Assembly: GCF_900107305.1 (NCBI RefSeq)
Contig: NZ_FNPL01000013.1
Span: 54,960-118,959, forward strand
Length of the DNA stretch: 64,000 bases
Origin: Thermoactinomyces sp. DSM 45892
Lineage (GTDB): Bacteria > Bacillota > Bacilli > Thermoactinomycetales > Thermoactinomycetaceae
Direction: 5' to 3'
Made by a program: the position numbers and the translations under genes. Each line of letters begins with the position of its first letter. Positions within the stretch are counted from its first letter, which is position 1. The notes under the pieces were generated by a model that was not told the origin of the DNA, searched no databases, and saw only the letters and a program-made list of their open reading frames with translations. Shown here one piece after another: positions 55,290 through 64,000 of this stretch.

Positions 55290-56012
55290 ATGGAGAAGCG
55301 GACTGGAGCTGAGAAAGAAAAATTCGTTCACGGTGTGTTTCAAAGTATCGCCAAAGATTATGATCGGATGAATACACTGCTTAGTTTCCGCCGTCATAAA
55401 GCATGGCGTAAATTTGCGATGAAAAAGATGAACGTTCAGCCGGGGCAGACGGCGTTAGACATATGTTGCGGAACCTGCGATTGGACCCTAGCGTTGGCCG
55501 AAGCATCTGGGAATGGAAAGGTAGTCGGATTAGATTTTAGCTCCAATATGCTAGAAATCGGGCGACAAAAAGTACAAGACAGCGGGCGTGTCGATCAGAT
55601 AGAGCTGATACAGGGAAATGCGATGAGTCTTCCGTTTGAGGATTCCAGTTTTGACTATGTGACGATTGGCTTTGCACTGCGTAATGTCCCTGACTATGTG
55701 CAAGTATTAAAAGAGATGAAACGGGTTGTGAAACCAGGTGGTCTTGTCGTGTCGCTTGAATTATCCAAGCCGACTTGGAAACCATTTCGTAAACTGTACT
55801 ACTTTTATTTTCAACGCCTATTACCGCTACTTGGGAAGCTGTTTGCGAATCGATACGAGCAATATAGCTGGTTACCTGAGTCACTCATCGCCTTTCCTGA
55901 CTATGTAGAGTTAGCTAGTGTGATGAAAAATGAGGTGGGTTTAGAGGTGGATGTGTATCCCCTCTCAGCTGGAATTACCGCATTACATGTAGGGAGAAAG
56001 CGTGCCGAGTAA
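55290..56012 (+). CDS. menG: Demethylmenaquinone methyltransferase
   Basis: 240 residues, SAM-dependent methyltransferase of the UbiE/MenG family: [37 protein letters not shown] and [17 protein letters not shown] motifs. It methylates demethylmenaquinone in the last step, which both the classical and futalosine routes share. It lies 18 bp after hepS in the menaquinone operon. Confidence 0.95.
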   Translation: MEKRTGAEKEKFVHGVFQSIAKDYDRMNTLLSFRRHKAWRKFAMKKMNVQPGQTALDICCGTCDWTLALAEASGNGKVVGLDFSSNMLEIGRQKVQDSGRVDQIELIQGNAMSLPFEDSSFDYVTIGFALRNVPDYVQVLKEMKRVVKPGGLVVSLELSKPTWKPFRKLYYFYFQRLLPLLGKLFANRYEQYSWLPESLIAFPDYVELASVMKNEVGLEVDVYPLSAGITALHVGRKRAE

Positions 56013-56030
56013 GGATGGTGTAGGACTACT

Positions 56031-56903
56031 ATGAAATTTTTTCACAAGATTATACTCATACTTGACATGATTAAGTTCGAACACTCGATTTTTGCATTGC
56101 CATTTGCGTATCTGGGTGCGATTTTAGGTAGCTTGGAGGTCTTAGGGAATTTTCCTACTTGGGCGCAGATCGGATGGATTACGCTCGCGATGGTGGGTGC
56201 GAGGAGTGCGGCTATGGCACTTAATCGTATTATCGATCGAAAAATCGACGCCCGAAATCCGCGTACGGCTACAAGGCATATCCCTGCAGGCCTTATTTCG
56301 GAGATGTATGCGTGGGGATTTGTTGTCGTTTCCTTTGTTGTGCTGTTTATCTCTGCGTTTCAGTTGAATATGCTAGCTGTCAAGCTATTGCCGGTTGCTG
56401 TGTTTTTTCTTGTACTTTATTCATATACAAAGCGTTTTACATGGCTTTGTCATGTTGTGTTGGGAGTCGCGACTGCGCTGGGGCCGTTGGGTGGTTGGGT
56501 GGCTACAACGGGTCAAATTGACCTGAAGTCCCTCATTTTATTTACTACGGTGGCTCTATGGATTGGTGGTTTTGACGTGATCTATGCTTGCCAAGATGTA
56601 GAGTTTGATAAGCGAGAAGGCTTGCATTCGATTCCGTCTCGATTTGGAGTACGAGTTGCACTTCTCATTTCAAGCTGGATGCACGTGGGAACTGCGATTG
56701 GACTGGTTGCACTTGCTTTTTTCACCCAATTAAGCTGGGTTTATGTACTCGGTGTCGTGATTGCTGTCATGATTCTCGTTTATGAACATGCGATTGTTTC
56801 GGCAGATGATTTATCTCGTCTAAACATGGCCTTTTTTACCATGAATGGAGTATTAAGTATAATCGTGTTTGTCTTTAGCCTTGTGGATGTGTTGATGATA
56901 TGA
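56031..56903 (+). CDS. mqnP: UbiA-type prenyltransferase, futalosine-route MqnP
   Basis: 290 residues, about eight to nine membrane segments. SAAMALNRIIDRKIDARNPRT and the second Asp region GGFDVIYACQDVEFDKREGLHS are the prenyl-diphosphate binding motifs of the UbiA family. In operons with ubiX and mqnA this member (MqnP) attaches the polyprenyl tail to 1,4-dihydroxy-6-naphthoate. The two genes behind it support that over a ubiquinone role, which Firmicutes do not have. It overlaps ubiX by 4 bp (ATGA). Confidence 0.85.
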   Translation: MKFFHKIILILDMIKFEHSIFALPFAYLGAILGSLEVLGNFPTWAQIGWITLAMVGARSAAMALNRIIDRKIDARNPRTATRHIPAGLISEMYAWGFVVVSFVVLFISAFQLNMLAVKLLPVAVFFLVLYSYTKRFTWLCHVVLGVATALGPLGGWVATTGQIDLKSLILFTTVALWIGGFDVIYACQDVEFDKREGLHSIPSRFGVRVALLISSWMHVGTAIGLVALAFFTQLSWVYVLGVVIAVMILVYEHAIVSADDLSRLNMAFFTMNGVLSIIVFVFSLVDVLMI

Positions 56904-57493
56904 AACGTTTTATTGTGGCGATGAGTGGTGCAAGTGGAGCACCTTATGCCTTATCCGTTATGGAAGAGCTCCTACGTCAGGGTCATGAAGTTCATGTGAT
57001 CGTGACGGATGCTGCTTGGAGAGTATTATTAGAGGAACATGATTGGGAAGTGGTAAGGAGAGAGCAAAATTTTACCGAGCGATTTGGCCATCTCTCTGGA
57101 AAGTTAATCTATCATCCCATTCGGGATATTGGTGCTTCGATTGCCTCGGGGTCTTTTCAAGTAGATGGAATGGTTGTGGTTCCGTGTACCATGGGGACAC
57201 TTGCGAAGATCGCTTCGGGTATTTCGTCTAATTTATTAGAACGAGCGGCCGATGTCATGATAAAAGAGCGCTATCCTCTTATTCTCGTACCCCGTGAGAC
57301 TCCACTTAGCTCGATTCACCTAGAAAATATGCTAAAGTTAAGTAGACTAGGTGTACAAATCGTTCCTCCTATGCCGGGCTTTTACCATCGTCCATCTAGT
57401 TTAGATGAGATGGTTCGTTTTGTATCGGGTAAGGTTTTAGACCAGCTAAGGGTTGCTCATCAATTATATATGAGATGGGAGGGTGGCAAATGA
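56900..57493 (+). CDS. ubiX: UbiX-family flavin prenyltransferase
   Basis: 197 residues: MSGASGAPYALSVMEELL nucleotide-binding start, VPCTMGTLAKIASGIS, RETPLSSIHLENMLKLS, all UbiX signatures. It makes prenylated FMN, the cofactor of UbiD-type decarboxylases; a late decarboxylation of the futalosine route (6-carboxylate removal, MqnL/UbiD homologue) would use it. Overlaps mqnP and mqnA by 4 bp each. Confidence 0.9.
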   Translation: MKRFIVAMSGASGAPYALSVMEELLRQGHEVHVIVTDAAWRVLLEEHDWEVVRREQNFTERFGHLSGKLIYHPIRDIGASIASGSFQVDGMVVVPCTMGTLAKIASGISSNLLERAADVMIKERYPLILVPRETPLSSIHLENMLKLSRLGVQIVPPMPGFYHRPSSLDEMVRFVSGKVLDQLRVAHQLYMRWEGGK

Positions 57494-58329
57494 AACCAAT
57501 CCGAATCGGTGAGATTTCCTACACAAATGTTCTACCTGTTTTTCATTTTTTTGATTCAAGGGGCTTACCGATCGAGTGGGTGAATCATGTCCCAGCTACT
57601 TTGAATCAAGCGATGTCGAAGGGCGAGATCGATTTAGGTGCCATCTCTTCGTTTGCCTTTGCGGAACACTCAGATCGCTACTATCTCTTTCCTAATCTAT
57701 CAGTGAGCGCATATGGTCCAGTGGGTTCTATTTTTTTATTTACAAAGGGGAAATCGCTACAAGAGCTAGATCAAGCATCGATCGCTCTGACAAATGCATC
57801 CGCTTCTTCGGTTAATTTACTGCGTGTGATACTTGAGAGGTTTACAGGTGTAAATCCTTCCTATCAAGTGATGGAGCCGAACCTAGAGCAGATGATGCAA
57901 GTGTCCGACGCGGCTTTACTAATCGGAGATGATGCTATCCGAGCGGCTTGGAGTAAACCACACTATCGTGTATATGATCTCGGTGAGCTATGGTTTCAGC
58001 AAACAGGTCTCCCTATGGTCTTTGCTGTATGGGCGGTTCGAAAAGAGATAGCTCAGATGCGTCCAGAGTTAATGATGGAGATTTATGATCGGTTTATGAA
58101 AAGTAAGGAGAGCGGAAATCAAGAACCAATGGCTATTATAAGGGCGGCGCAACAAAAAGTGGGCGGAGAGGTTCCGTATTGGAGAGAGTACTTTGCAGGT
58201 CTGTCTCACGATTTGGGAAAACGTGAACTGGAAGGGTTACAGTTGTTTTATCGCCATGCGGCGGAACTCGGAACGCTTCCACCAGAAATCGCTATCCAGA
58301 TGTTCCAATTGTCCTTTTCTAAGAGCTAG
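57490..58329 (+). CDS. mqnA: Chorismate dehydratase, futalosine menaquinone pathway
   Basis: 279 residues of the MqnA/MqnD type solute-binding-like fold: RIGEISYTNVLPVFHFFD, SKGEIDLGAISSFAFAE and LLIGDDAIRAAW. It dehydrates chorismate to 3-enolpyruvylbenzoate, the first step of the futalosine route. ATG at 57490 overlaps the ubiX stop (ATGA) and has GGGAGGG before it. No menD/menF/menB-type gene is present in the window, in agreement with this route. Confidence 0.9.
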   Translation: MKPIRIGEISYTNVLPVFHFFDSRGLPIEWVNHVPATLNQAMSKGEIDLGAISSFAFAEHSDRYYLFPNLSVSAYGPVGSIFLFTKGKSLQELDQASIALTNASASSVNLLRVILERFTGVNPSYQVMEPNLEQMMQVSDAALLIGDDAIRAAWSKPHYRVYDLGELWFQQTGLPMVFAVWAVRKEIAQMRPELMMEIYDRFMKSKESGNQEPMAIIRAAQQKVGGEVPYWREYFAGLSHDLGKRELEGLQLFYRHAAELGTLPPEIAIQMFQLSFSKS

Positions 58330-58347
58330 AGAAACTAGGGTGAAGAG

Positions 58348-59319
58348 ATGCTTCTAACAGATATATATCAAAGTTTAAAAAGGGATTTAAAACAAATTGA
58401 ATATCGATTAGCGGAAACCATTCACACAGATGAGAAGGAGCTACTCCATTCGTCTCGTCACTTGCTTGATGCAGGTGGTAAACGGATGAGACCATTATTT
58501 GTTTTATTGGCAGGTCACTTTGGAGAGTATCGTTTGTCAGAATTAGAAAAAGTGGCGACCTCTCTAGAATTAATTCATATGGCTACGTTGGTTCACGATG
58601 ACGTGATCGATGATGCGGAGACCCGTCGTGGGCGAAAAACAGTGAAGGCAGAGTGGGATAACCAAGTTGCCATGTATACAGGTGATTTTATCTTTGCTCG
58701 TGCATTGACTGAAGTAGCAGGTCTTTCGGATCCTCGTGTTCACCAGATTTTAGCTAAGGCATTGGTTTTCCTCGTTCGTGGAGAGATCGATCAAATTCAC
58801 GATCTGTATCAACCTGATCAGTCCTTACGGCGTTATTTGCATCGAATTAAGCGAAAAACGGCTTTGTTGATGGCAATTAGTTGTCAATTAGGTGGAGTTG
58901 TGAGTGGAGCCCCTGAGTCGATTGTGAGAGCTCTATATCAATATGGGTATTCTGTAGGCATGGCTTTTCAAATGACAGATGATGTTCTCGATTTAACTGG
59001 GGACGAAAAAGTGTTAGGAAAGCCAGCGGGGAGCGATTTACTACAAGGGAATGTAACGTTGCCGGTTATTCATACTTTGGAGCACGGTAAGCCTGAAGAG
59101 CAACAAATGATCCGCCGTTATCTAGAGTCACGAGGGACCGAAGGGAATTTATCTCAGATCCTAAAGATGGTTTGCCAATCGGAGGGTATTCCGTATACGC
59201 TAGAGCTTTCTAAGCGATATTTAAATCGGGCATTAGCAGCTTTGGAAAAATTGCCGAATACACATGAGCGGGAGTCCTTGCGTTTTATTGGGGAGTTTAT
59301 TGTAACTCGGTCGTTTTAA
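58348..59319 (+). CDS. hepT: Heptaprenyl diphosphate synthase component II
   Basis: 323 residues, trans-isoprenyl diphosphate synthase. First Asp-rich motif in VHDDVIDDAETRRGRK, second in QMTDDVLDLTGDEK, plus GGKRMRPLFVLLAG. The catalytic partner of HepS; it extends farnesyl diphosphate to C35 for menaquinone-7. Last gene of the operon. In B. subtilis ndk and cheR follow; here splB does, so synteny breaks at this point. Confidence 0.94.
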   Translation: MLLTDIYQSLKRDLKQIEYRLAETIHTDEKELLHSSRHLLDAGGKRMRPLFVLLAGHFGEYRLSELEKVATSLELIHMATLVHDDVIDDAETRRGRKTVKAEWDNQVAMYTGDFIFARALTEVAGLSDPRVHQILAKALVFLVRGEIDQIHDLYQPDQSLRRYLHRIKRKTALLMAISCQLGGVVSGAPESIVRALYQYGYSVGMAFQMTDDVLDLTGDEKVLGKPAGSDLLQGNVTLPVIHTLEHGKPEEQQMIRRYLESRGTEGNLSQILKMVCQSEGIPYTLELSKRYLNRALAALEKLPNTHERESLRFIGEFIVTRSF

Positions 59320-59462
59320 ATGGAGGGACAAATGTGTCTGACTGGGGAAGAGCCTTAAATCAGAACCTGTTAAGCTATCTTTTTAAAATATAAAGCCCAT
59401 TTCAGAATTGTAATCTCGAACTTGTACACACTAAAACATAGTTTTATATGGGGGGTTTTAGT

Positions 59463-60488
59463 GTGGAGCCATTTATTCCTCAGTTGGTGTATTTTGAACC
59501 GAATGCGTTAAAGTATCCTCTTGGACGAGAGCTATATGAGAAATTTAAAAAATTAGATGTTGAAATACGCGAAACGACTTCTCATAATCAAATCCGTGAC
59601 CTGCCAGGGGGAAATGACTCGCAAAAATATCGAATTGCGAAATCTACGCTCGTCGTAGGGATCAGAAAAACATTAAAGTTTGATACATCGAAGCCCTCAG
59701 CTGAATATGCAATTCCACTGGCGACTGGGTGTATGGCGCATTGTCATTATTGCTACTTACAAACAACACTTGGACAGAAACCATATATTCGAACCTATGT
59801 AAATCTGGATGAAATTTTTGATCAAGCTCAGAAATATATGGACGAGAGAGAACCAGAATTGACTCGGTTTGAAGCTTCTTGTACCTCTGATATTGTAGGG
59901 ATAGATCATCTAACTCATTCCCTATTTAAAGCTATTGAATTTATTGGGAGAACGACTTATGGAAGATTGCGATTTACAACCAAATTCCACCATGTAGATC
60001 ATTTGCTCCATGCTAAGCATAACGGGAATACTCGTTTTCGATTTAGTATTAACTCAGATTATGTGATCAAAAACTTTGAATTAAAAACGTCTTCCCTTAA
60101 GCAAAGAATTGAGGCTGCTGTAAAAGTAGCCGAGGCGGGTTATCCTCTTGGTTTTGTAGTGGCACCTCTTTATATGCATGAAGGATGGGAAGAGGAGTAT
60201 CTGAAGCTTTTTCAAATGCTTTCCGATAAAATACCAAAAGAATTACCCGAACATATTACCTTTGAATTGATACAACACCGATTTACAAAACCCGCAAAAC
60301 GAGTGATTGAAAAAAACTATCCGAAGACTAAGTTGGAAATGAATGAAGAGGAACGGAAAGTAAAATGGGGAAGATATGGTATTGTAAAATATGTCTACGA
60401 CACAGATCGAGCGAAGGATTTGCAGGGGACAATTGAAGAGTATGTTCAGCAGTTTTTTCCAAACTCGGTCATTGAATATTTTACTTAG
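59463..60488 (+). CDS. splB: Spore photoproduct lyase
   Basis: 341 residues from GTG 59463, which follows GGGGGG; MEPFIPQLVYFEPNALKYPL fits the SplB N-terminus better than the ATG 15 bp upstream. Radical-SAM motif CMAHCHYCYL (CX3CX2C) binds the iron-sulfur cluster. It reverses 5-thyminyl-5,6-dihydrothymine in germinating spores using S-adenosylmethionine. The pyrimidine-dimer glycosylase family gene follows 12 bp later, so the pair is probably one operon for UV-damaged DNA. Confidence 0.95.
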   Translation: MEPFIPQLVYFEPNALKYPLGRELYEKFKKLDVEIRETTSHNQIRDLPGGNDSQKYRIAKSTLVVGIRKTLKFDTSKPSAEYAIPLATGCMAHCHYCYLQTTLGQKPYIRTYVNLDEIFDQAQKYMDEREPELTRFEASCTSDIVGIDHLTHSLFKAIEFIGRTTYGRLRFTTKFHHVDHLLHAKHNGNTRFRFSINSDYVIKNFELKTSSLKQRIEAAVKVAEAGYPLGFVVAPLYMHEGWEEEYLKLFQMLSDKIPKELPEHITFELIQHRFTKPAKRVIEKNYPKTKLEMNEEERKVKWGRYGIVKYVYDTDRAKDLQGTIEEYVQQFFPNSVIEYFT

Positions 60489-60500
60489 GATGATGAACCT

Positions 60501-60932
60501 GTGAGGTTGTGGAGTATTCACCCAAAATATTTAGATTCCAAAGGTTTAGTAGCACTCTGGAGGGAATCATTACTTGCTCAAGCAGTTTTAAGTGGACAGA
60601 CGAAAGGATATACGAAACATCCCCAGCTACTTCGATTTAAACAACATGAACAGCCTCTCCAAGCCATTACTACTTATTTAGCGTACATTCTTCAAGAATC
60701 TAAAGAACGAGGATATCGTTTTGATGGGACGAAAGTGAGTGACACTCGTACTCAGTGCAAAATCAAAGTGTCAAAAGGACAAGTTGATTATGAATTAGAA
60801 TGGTTACGCGAGAAGTTGAAGGTGCGTGATCTATCTTTTTTGGAGACATGGAAACATATCCAGCAAAATGAAGTACATCCATTGTTTGAAGTAGTCGACG
60901 GCGGAATAGAAGCTTGGGAAAAAATGAAATAG
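60501..60932 (+). CDS. Pyrimidine-dimer DNA glycosylase family protein
   Basis: 143 residues of the Pyr_excise family: RLWSIHPKYLDSKGLVALWR, TKGYTKHPQLLRF and the C-terminal HPLFEVVDGGIEAWEKMK. The family includes T4 endonuclease V-type proteins that cut pyrimidine dimers by glycosylase/AP-lyase action. GTG start 60501 with AGGATGATGA upstream. It lies directly after splB and probably shares its transcript, a plausible repair partnership for dormant-spore UV lesions. Activity is inferred from family, not proven. Confidence 0.8.
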   Translation: MRLWSIHPKYLDSKGLVALWRESLLAQAVLSGQTKGYTKHPQLLRFKQHEQPLQAITTYLAYILQESKERGYRFDGTKVSDTRTQCKIKVSKGQVDYELEWLREKLKVRDLSFLETWKHIQQNEVHPLFEVVDGGIEAWEKMK

Positions 60933-61015
60933 GTGCCATCATGAATATCCGCTACTGGTGCTGGATTCATGGATGCTGGATTTGAATCATAGATTGGAAT
61001 AGGAGGTATCCAACT

Positions 61016-61621
61016 ATGGTAACTTTTCCGGTTCACATTCACACAAAGCTTTATTCCCCGAATCAACATGTCCACATATATGAACCCGAAGTGTATGGAT
61101 TGTCTAATCAGACAGTGCAACACCAGATCAATCGTAAGATCCAGACCACGCTGAGCCGCTTGCTTCGTGATCAGGGTTTAGGACAGCCGGGCCTTCAGGA
61201 GATGGTGGGGAGTTTTGAGATTAAGACTAATGAACGAAATATGTTAAGCCTTGTTTTAAGTGTATACTCCTTTACTGGAGGGGCACACGGCAATACGGTT
61301 ATTCATTCCCTTACCTTTGATACGACTACAGGACGGCAATACCAACTAAAGGATCTATTTAAACCTAATAGTGATTATGTAACAAAAATTTCTGATATGA
61401 TTCGACTGCAAATTAAGGAACGTGATCTTCCTGTATTTGAACCTTTTAAAAGCATAAAACCTGATCAAGATTTTTATATTGCCGATAAGTCATTGGTTAT
61501 CACGTTCCCGTTATACGATCTCCTTCCCTATGTCTATGGGATTCCTTATTTCCCGATTTCTGTATATTCTCTGCAAGATATCGTAAACGAAGAAGGACCA
61601 CTCGGGGTGATGATGGGTTAG
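61016..61621 (+). CDS. DUF3298/RsiV-like domain protein
   Basis: 201 residues without signal peptide or membrane segment. It has a DUF4163-like N-terminal half and the DUF3298 region, marked by SVYSFTGGAHGNTVIHSLTFD and YQLKDLFKPNSDYV. The same fold occurs in the extracytoplasmic part of RsiV and in PdaC, but there it is exported. Here a cytoplasmic or non-classical location is likely. Start ATG 61016 follows AGGAGG. Function unknown. Confidence 0.75.
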   Translation: MVTFPVHIHTKLYSPNQHVHIYEPEVYGLSNQTVQHQINRKIQTTLSRLLRDQGLGQPGLQEMVGSFEIKTNERNMLSLVLSVYSFTGGAHGNTVIHSLTFDTTTGRQYQLKDLFKPNSDYVTKISDMIRLQIKERDLPVFEPFKSIKPDQDFYIADKSLVITFPLYDLLPYVYGIPYFPISVYSLQDIVNEEGPLGVMMG

Positions 61622-61642
61622 AAATAAAAAAGAAAATAGACA

Positions 61643-61692
61643 TGCATAAAAGGTTGGGTTCATAGATAAAGTGAACCACAACCTTTTATGCA
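61643..61692. terminator. Long bidirectional terminator hairpin
   Basis: Arms TGCATAAAAGGTTG (61643-61656) and CAACCTTTTATGCA (61679-61692) pair perfectly over 14 bp, with further pairing GTTCA/TGAAC inside. It separates the DUF3298 gene from the convergent collagen-like gene. Confidence 0.7.
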
Positions 61693-61770
61693 AATAGAGA
61701 TCTTATGCCATATCAAGACATCTTTACTCTTAACAATTGCACCTTATACATCAGGGATGAACAGGATGTA

Positions 61771-62685
61771 CTAATCAAGTTTCAGAATTCGAATGTTAGC
61801 AGCCGGAACCGTATTTCCATTTCCAATCGAATTAATCAATCCGAATATTCCGCCAGCACCGGTGTTTGCATTAATTAATTCTAGATCTGCAATATCATCA
61901 ACTTCAATGATGGCTCCTCCGGACAACGTAATAATATCGGTTAAAGAACTAGATCCTGCTCTACTAAAAACAATTTCATTCCCACCTAATCGTAAACCAA
62001 CTGTCGGTGGAGTGGTAGATGGAATGGGTTCTGTTACGGAAAAGCCCTCCGTAGTAGCGTTATACTCTATTAAGTAAAGTCCTGCTTGTAGACCGATAGT
62101 AGAACTCGGAGGAATAAAACTGATATCTGCACCTTGTAAAACGATGCTGGTATCAAAAAGAATAGCTTCTTTGCTATTTACAGTTACAATATCACTTAGA
62201 GCAAGAAATGCCATGCTAGGGATGATGACTGGTGTGAAAGGTCCAGGAGGTCCTATCGGTCCAACAGGTCCTTGTGGTCCAGTACCACCAGATGCACCTG
62301 TGGTCCCGGCTTCCCCTGATGGCCCTACAATCGCTGGCCCTTGTGGCCCTTGTGGTCCTGGAGGTCCTGGTGTACCTGAGCTCGTTCCAGCACTATCCAA
62401 GACATTCTCTAATTTTTCGTTTAAGATCCATTCTTTCTTAGCTATCACGTTAATGGTATCTTTAACACTTTGGTTGATCACTAAAAGATCTGTAAGCGTC
62501 GGATTTAACGCTGACGAAATGCCTGGAAGCGTTCCGAGCACGTACTGCAATTTCTCTCCTTCTGCATTGATAATATGACTTAATCCTAGTTCTTCTAGAG
62601 CAATTGAAGATAAAAGTAAATTAATCGCATCATCTCGAGTCAAATTAATATTAGGGCTTATATTCGGTATATTGGGATAGGACAT
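61771..62685 (-). CDS. BclA-like collagen-repeat spore-surface protein
   Basis: 304 residues. N-terminal collagen-repeat preface ([20 protein letters not shown]), then about 15 Gly-X-Y triplets around residues 104-149 ([11 protein letters not shown] and others) with one interruption (AIV after GPQGP), then a C-terminal jelly-roll-like domain of about 155 residues. BclA-type proteins trimerise and form hair-like filaments on the exosporium. The start ATG 62685 follows AGGAGGTG; GTG 62694 lies within that site. A SigK-type -10 precedes it. Confidence 0.87.
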   Translation of the reverse strand: MSYPNIPNISPNINLTRDDAINLLLSSIALEELGLSHIINAEGEKLQYVLGTLPGISSALNPTLTDLLVINQSVKDTINVIAKKEWILNEKLENVLDSAGTSSGTPGPPGPQGPQGPAIVGPSGEAGTTGASGGTGPQGPVGPIGPPGPFTPVIIPSMAFLALSDIVTVNSKEAILFDTSIVLQGADISFIPPSSTIGLQAGLYLIEYNATTEGFSVTEPIPSTTPPTVGLRLGGNEIVFSRAGSSSLTDIITLSGGAIIEVDDIADLELINANTGAGGIFGLINSIGNGNTVPAANIRILKLD

Positions 62686-62720
62686 ATTACTCACCTCCTG
62701 ATGAAATCCACCTTCATATA

Positions 62721-62746
62721 TAGCATATGCTCAAAAAAAAAAGTGT
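62721..62746 (-). promoter_or_regulatory. Candidate SigK promoter of the collagen-like gene
   Basis: On the minus strand CATATGCTA (62729-62721) matches the late mother-cell SigK -10 (CATANNNTA). An AC about 15 bp upstream fits the -35, a little short of the usual 16-17. It lies 36 bp before the ATG. Confidence 0.5.
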
Positions 62747-62911
62747 ATAAACTATTTGCTCAAGTAAATAGGTGGAGCGAAAAAAGGGCAAAGACTACTC
62801 AATACATTGTATACCTAATGGAAAGAGCATTTGTTTCTAGCCATTCCTACATGTAAAATAAGTAAGTCTATCTCTTTTGAATGAATCGTGATGGAACTGA
62901 AGGAGGATTAC

Positions 62912-63904
62912 ATGTTATTTATCGACAACCAAGGGATTTATGATCCGAGAATGAATTTAGCCATTGAGGAATATGCATTAAAATATTTGGATCTAGCTGA
63001 CTCCTATTTGTTGTTTTATATAAACGAACCATCGATTATTATTGGGAAACATCAAAATACAGTGGAAGAAATTCATGTGGATTATGTGAGGAATCATGAT
63101 ATTCATGTCGTACGTCGTCTTTCGGGTGGAGGAGCAGTGTATCATGATTTTGGAAATTTAAACTTTAGCTTCATCACAAAAGATGATGGAAAAAGCTTCG
63201 CCAACTTTAGAAAATTTACTGACCCCGTTGTACAAACTCTCCATCAGATGGGCGTACAAGCTACTTTATCTGGTAGAAACGATTTGCTCGTCGATGGAAA
63301 GAAAATATCAGGTAATGCGCAGTTTTCAACACGTGGGAGGATGTTTAGCCACGGTACATTAATGTTTCAAGTAAATATCGAGCCATTAGTTCATGCACTG
63401 CAAGTAAAACAAGAGAAAATCCAATCCAAAGGGATTAAATCGGTTCGGAGTCGTGTGGCCAATATTAGTGATTATCTAGCTGAATCGATGACCATTGAAG
63501 AATTCCGACATCGATTACTAGAGTCGATCTTTGCAGGTCAAAATCCAATTCCGGAGTATAAGCTAACGGATCAGGATTGGAAAAAGATCAATGAGATATC
63601 CCGTGAGCGTTATCAAAATTGGGATTGGAATTTTGGAGAGTCTCCGATATTTAATGTTCAGCATTCTAAACGCTTCCCGATCGGTTCCATCGATGTTCGC
63701 CTACAGGTAGGGGAGAAATCGATGATCGAGAGTTGCAAGATCTACGGTGATTTTTTTGGAGTGGGTGATGTTTCGGATCTAGAGAAAAGGCTAGTCGGTA
63801 TTCGCTATGACCGTCAATCGCTGGAGGAAGCGTTACGTGATGTAGATATCCCCTATTATTTTGGGGATTTAGCGAAAGAAGAGTTTCTTGATTTTTTATA
63901 TTAG
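62912..63904 (+). CDS. lplJ: Lipoate-protein ligase A
   Basis: 330 residues. N-terminal lipoyl-transferase fold with PSIIIGKHQNTVEEI, RRLSGGGAVYHDFGNLNFSF, and SGNAQFSTRGRMFSHGTLMF, plus the C-terminal accessory domain (KRLVGIRYDRQSLEEAL). It activates free lipoate and attaches it to lipoyl domains of pyruvate and other dehydrogenases. ATG at 62912 has GAAGGAGG; the longer frame from 62888 is not needed. B. subtilis LplJ is about 331 residues. Confidence 0.93.
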   Translation: MLFIDNQGIYDPRMNLAIEEYALKYLDLADSYLLFYINEPSIIIGKHQNTVEEIHVDYVRNHDIHVVRRLSGGGAVYHDFGNLNFSFITKDDGKSFANFRKFTDPVVQTLHQMGVQATLSGRNDLLVDGKKISGNAQFSTRGRMFSHGTLMFQVNIEPLVHALQVKQEKIQSKGIKSVRSRVANISDYLAESMTIEEFRHRLLESIFAGQNPIPEYKLTDQDWKKINEISRERYQNWDWNFGESPIFNVQHSKRFPIGSIDVRLQVGEKSMIESCKIYGDFFGVGDVSDLEKRLVGIRYDRQSLEEALRDVDIPYYFGDLAKEEFLDFLY

Positions 63905-64000
63905 ATACTCGAGATGAGCAAATCTGCTAACAGAAATATCCAGTTCCAATAGACAGACTACGGCTAGGCCGCATTCAGTTGCTTTTTTATACAACTAAGC

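Noticed and set aside
59332..59358. Nine-codon ORF between hepT and splB
   Set aside because: Too short, no conservation information, and no structure around it.
62220..62390. Short repeated units resembling a CRISPR or tandem repeat
   Set aside because: The repetition is the Gly-X-Y code of a collagen domain; there are no identical direct repeats with spacers.
62144..62578. Open frame antisense to the collagen-like gene, also Gly/Pro-rich
   Set aside because: Gly-Pro codons (GGN/CCN) give Gly/Pro-rich translations on the opposite strand. No ribosome site, and the minus-strand gene has family domains, so this is a shadow.

Overview
The window is a 64 kb chromosomal segment of an endospore-forming Firmicute of the order Bacillales. 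Most gene neighbourhoods match the Bacillus subtilis resE-serA-fer-mecB-gudB-ypdA and sleB-ypeB-cmk-ypfD-der-gpsA-spoIVA-hbs-folE-mtrB-hepS-menG-hepT regions. Spore genes (sleB, ypeB, spoIVA, splB, a collagen-like spore-surface protein) are numerous. Menaquinone genes are of the futalosine type (mqnP/ubiX/mqnA), unlike B. subtilis. A Thermoactinomycetaceae-like or related lineage is plausible, but this is inference from gene content only.

Layout. 1-7.7 kb: 3' part of a ResE-type sensor kinase, a DMT transporter, a TetR-FAD monooxygenase-RibD-like reductase operon with a clear operator palindrome, a cation/proton antiporter with an unusual attenuator-like leader, then SRPBCC and SDR genes. 7.7-18 kb: a T-box-controlled serine operon (class V aminotransferase plus serA), ppa, fer, mecA, gudB, ypdA, a purine-type NCS2 permease and asparaginase. 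18-37.7 kb: a complete catecholate siderophore locus. A leftward uptake/hydrolysis arm (besA, ATPase, two permeases, lipoprotein) and a rightward biosynthesis/export arm (dhbA, C, E, B, separate aryl carrier protein, dhbF, mbtH, MFS exporter, DAHP synthase/chorismate mutase) diverge from a 298 bp region with Fur boxes over both promoters. The two DhbF adenylation-domain pocket codes read as glycine and threonine, so the product is predicted to be bacillibactin, (DHB-Gly-Thr)3. A degenerate relic of the last gene follows it.

37.7-54 kb: a split peptidoglycan O-acetyltransferase-like pair, sleB-ypeB, cmk-plsC-S1, a YIEGIA pair, der-plsY-gpsA, yphE/yphF-like genes, spoIVA, hbs, folE, tRNA-Pro(GGG) and mtrB (TRAP). 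54-59.3 kb: a menaquinone operon that makes the heptaprenyl tail (hepS, hepT) and carries futalosine-route steps (mqnA, ubiX, mqnP) plus menG. 59.4-64 kb: splB next to a pyrimidine-dimer glycosylase family gene, a DUF3298-type protein, a BclA-like collagen protein with a SigK-type -10, and lipoate-protein ligase.

How it fits together: the siderophore arm takes chorismate to isochorismate (DhbC) and 2,3-dihydroxybenzoate, and carries its own DAHP synthase to feed chorismate. Menaquinone here uses chorismate through MqnA instead, so isochorismate appears to be reserved for the siderophore. No CRISPR array, insertion sequence, prophage or rRNA gene was seen. Start sites were moved from the longest possible reading frame wherever a Shine-Dalgarno sequence pointed to an internal start.
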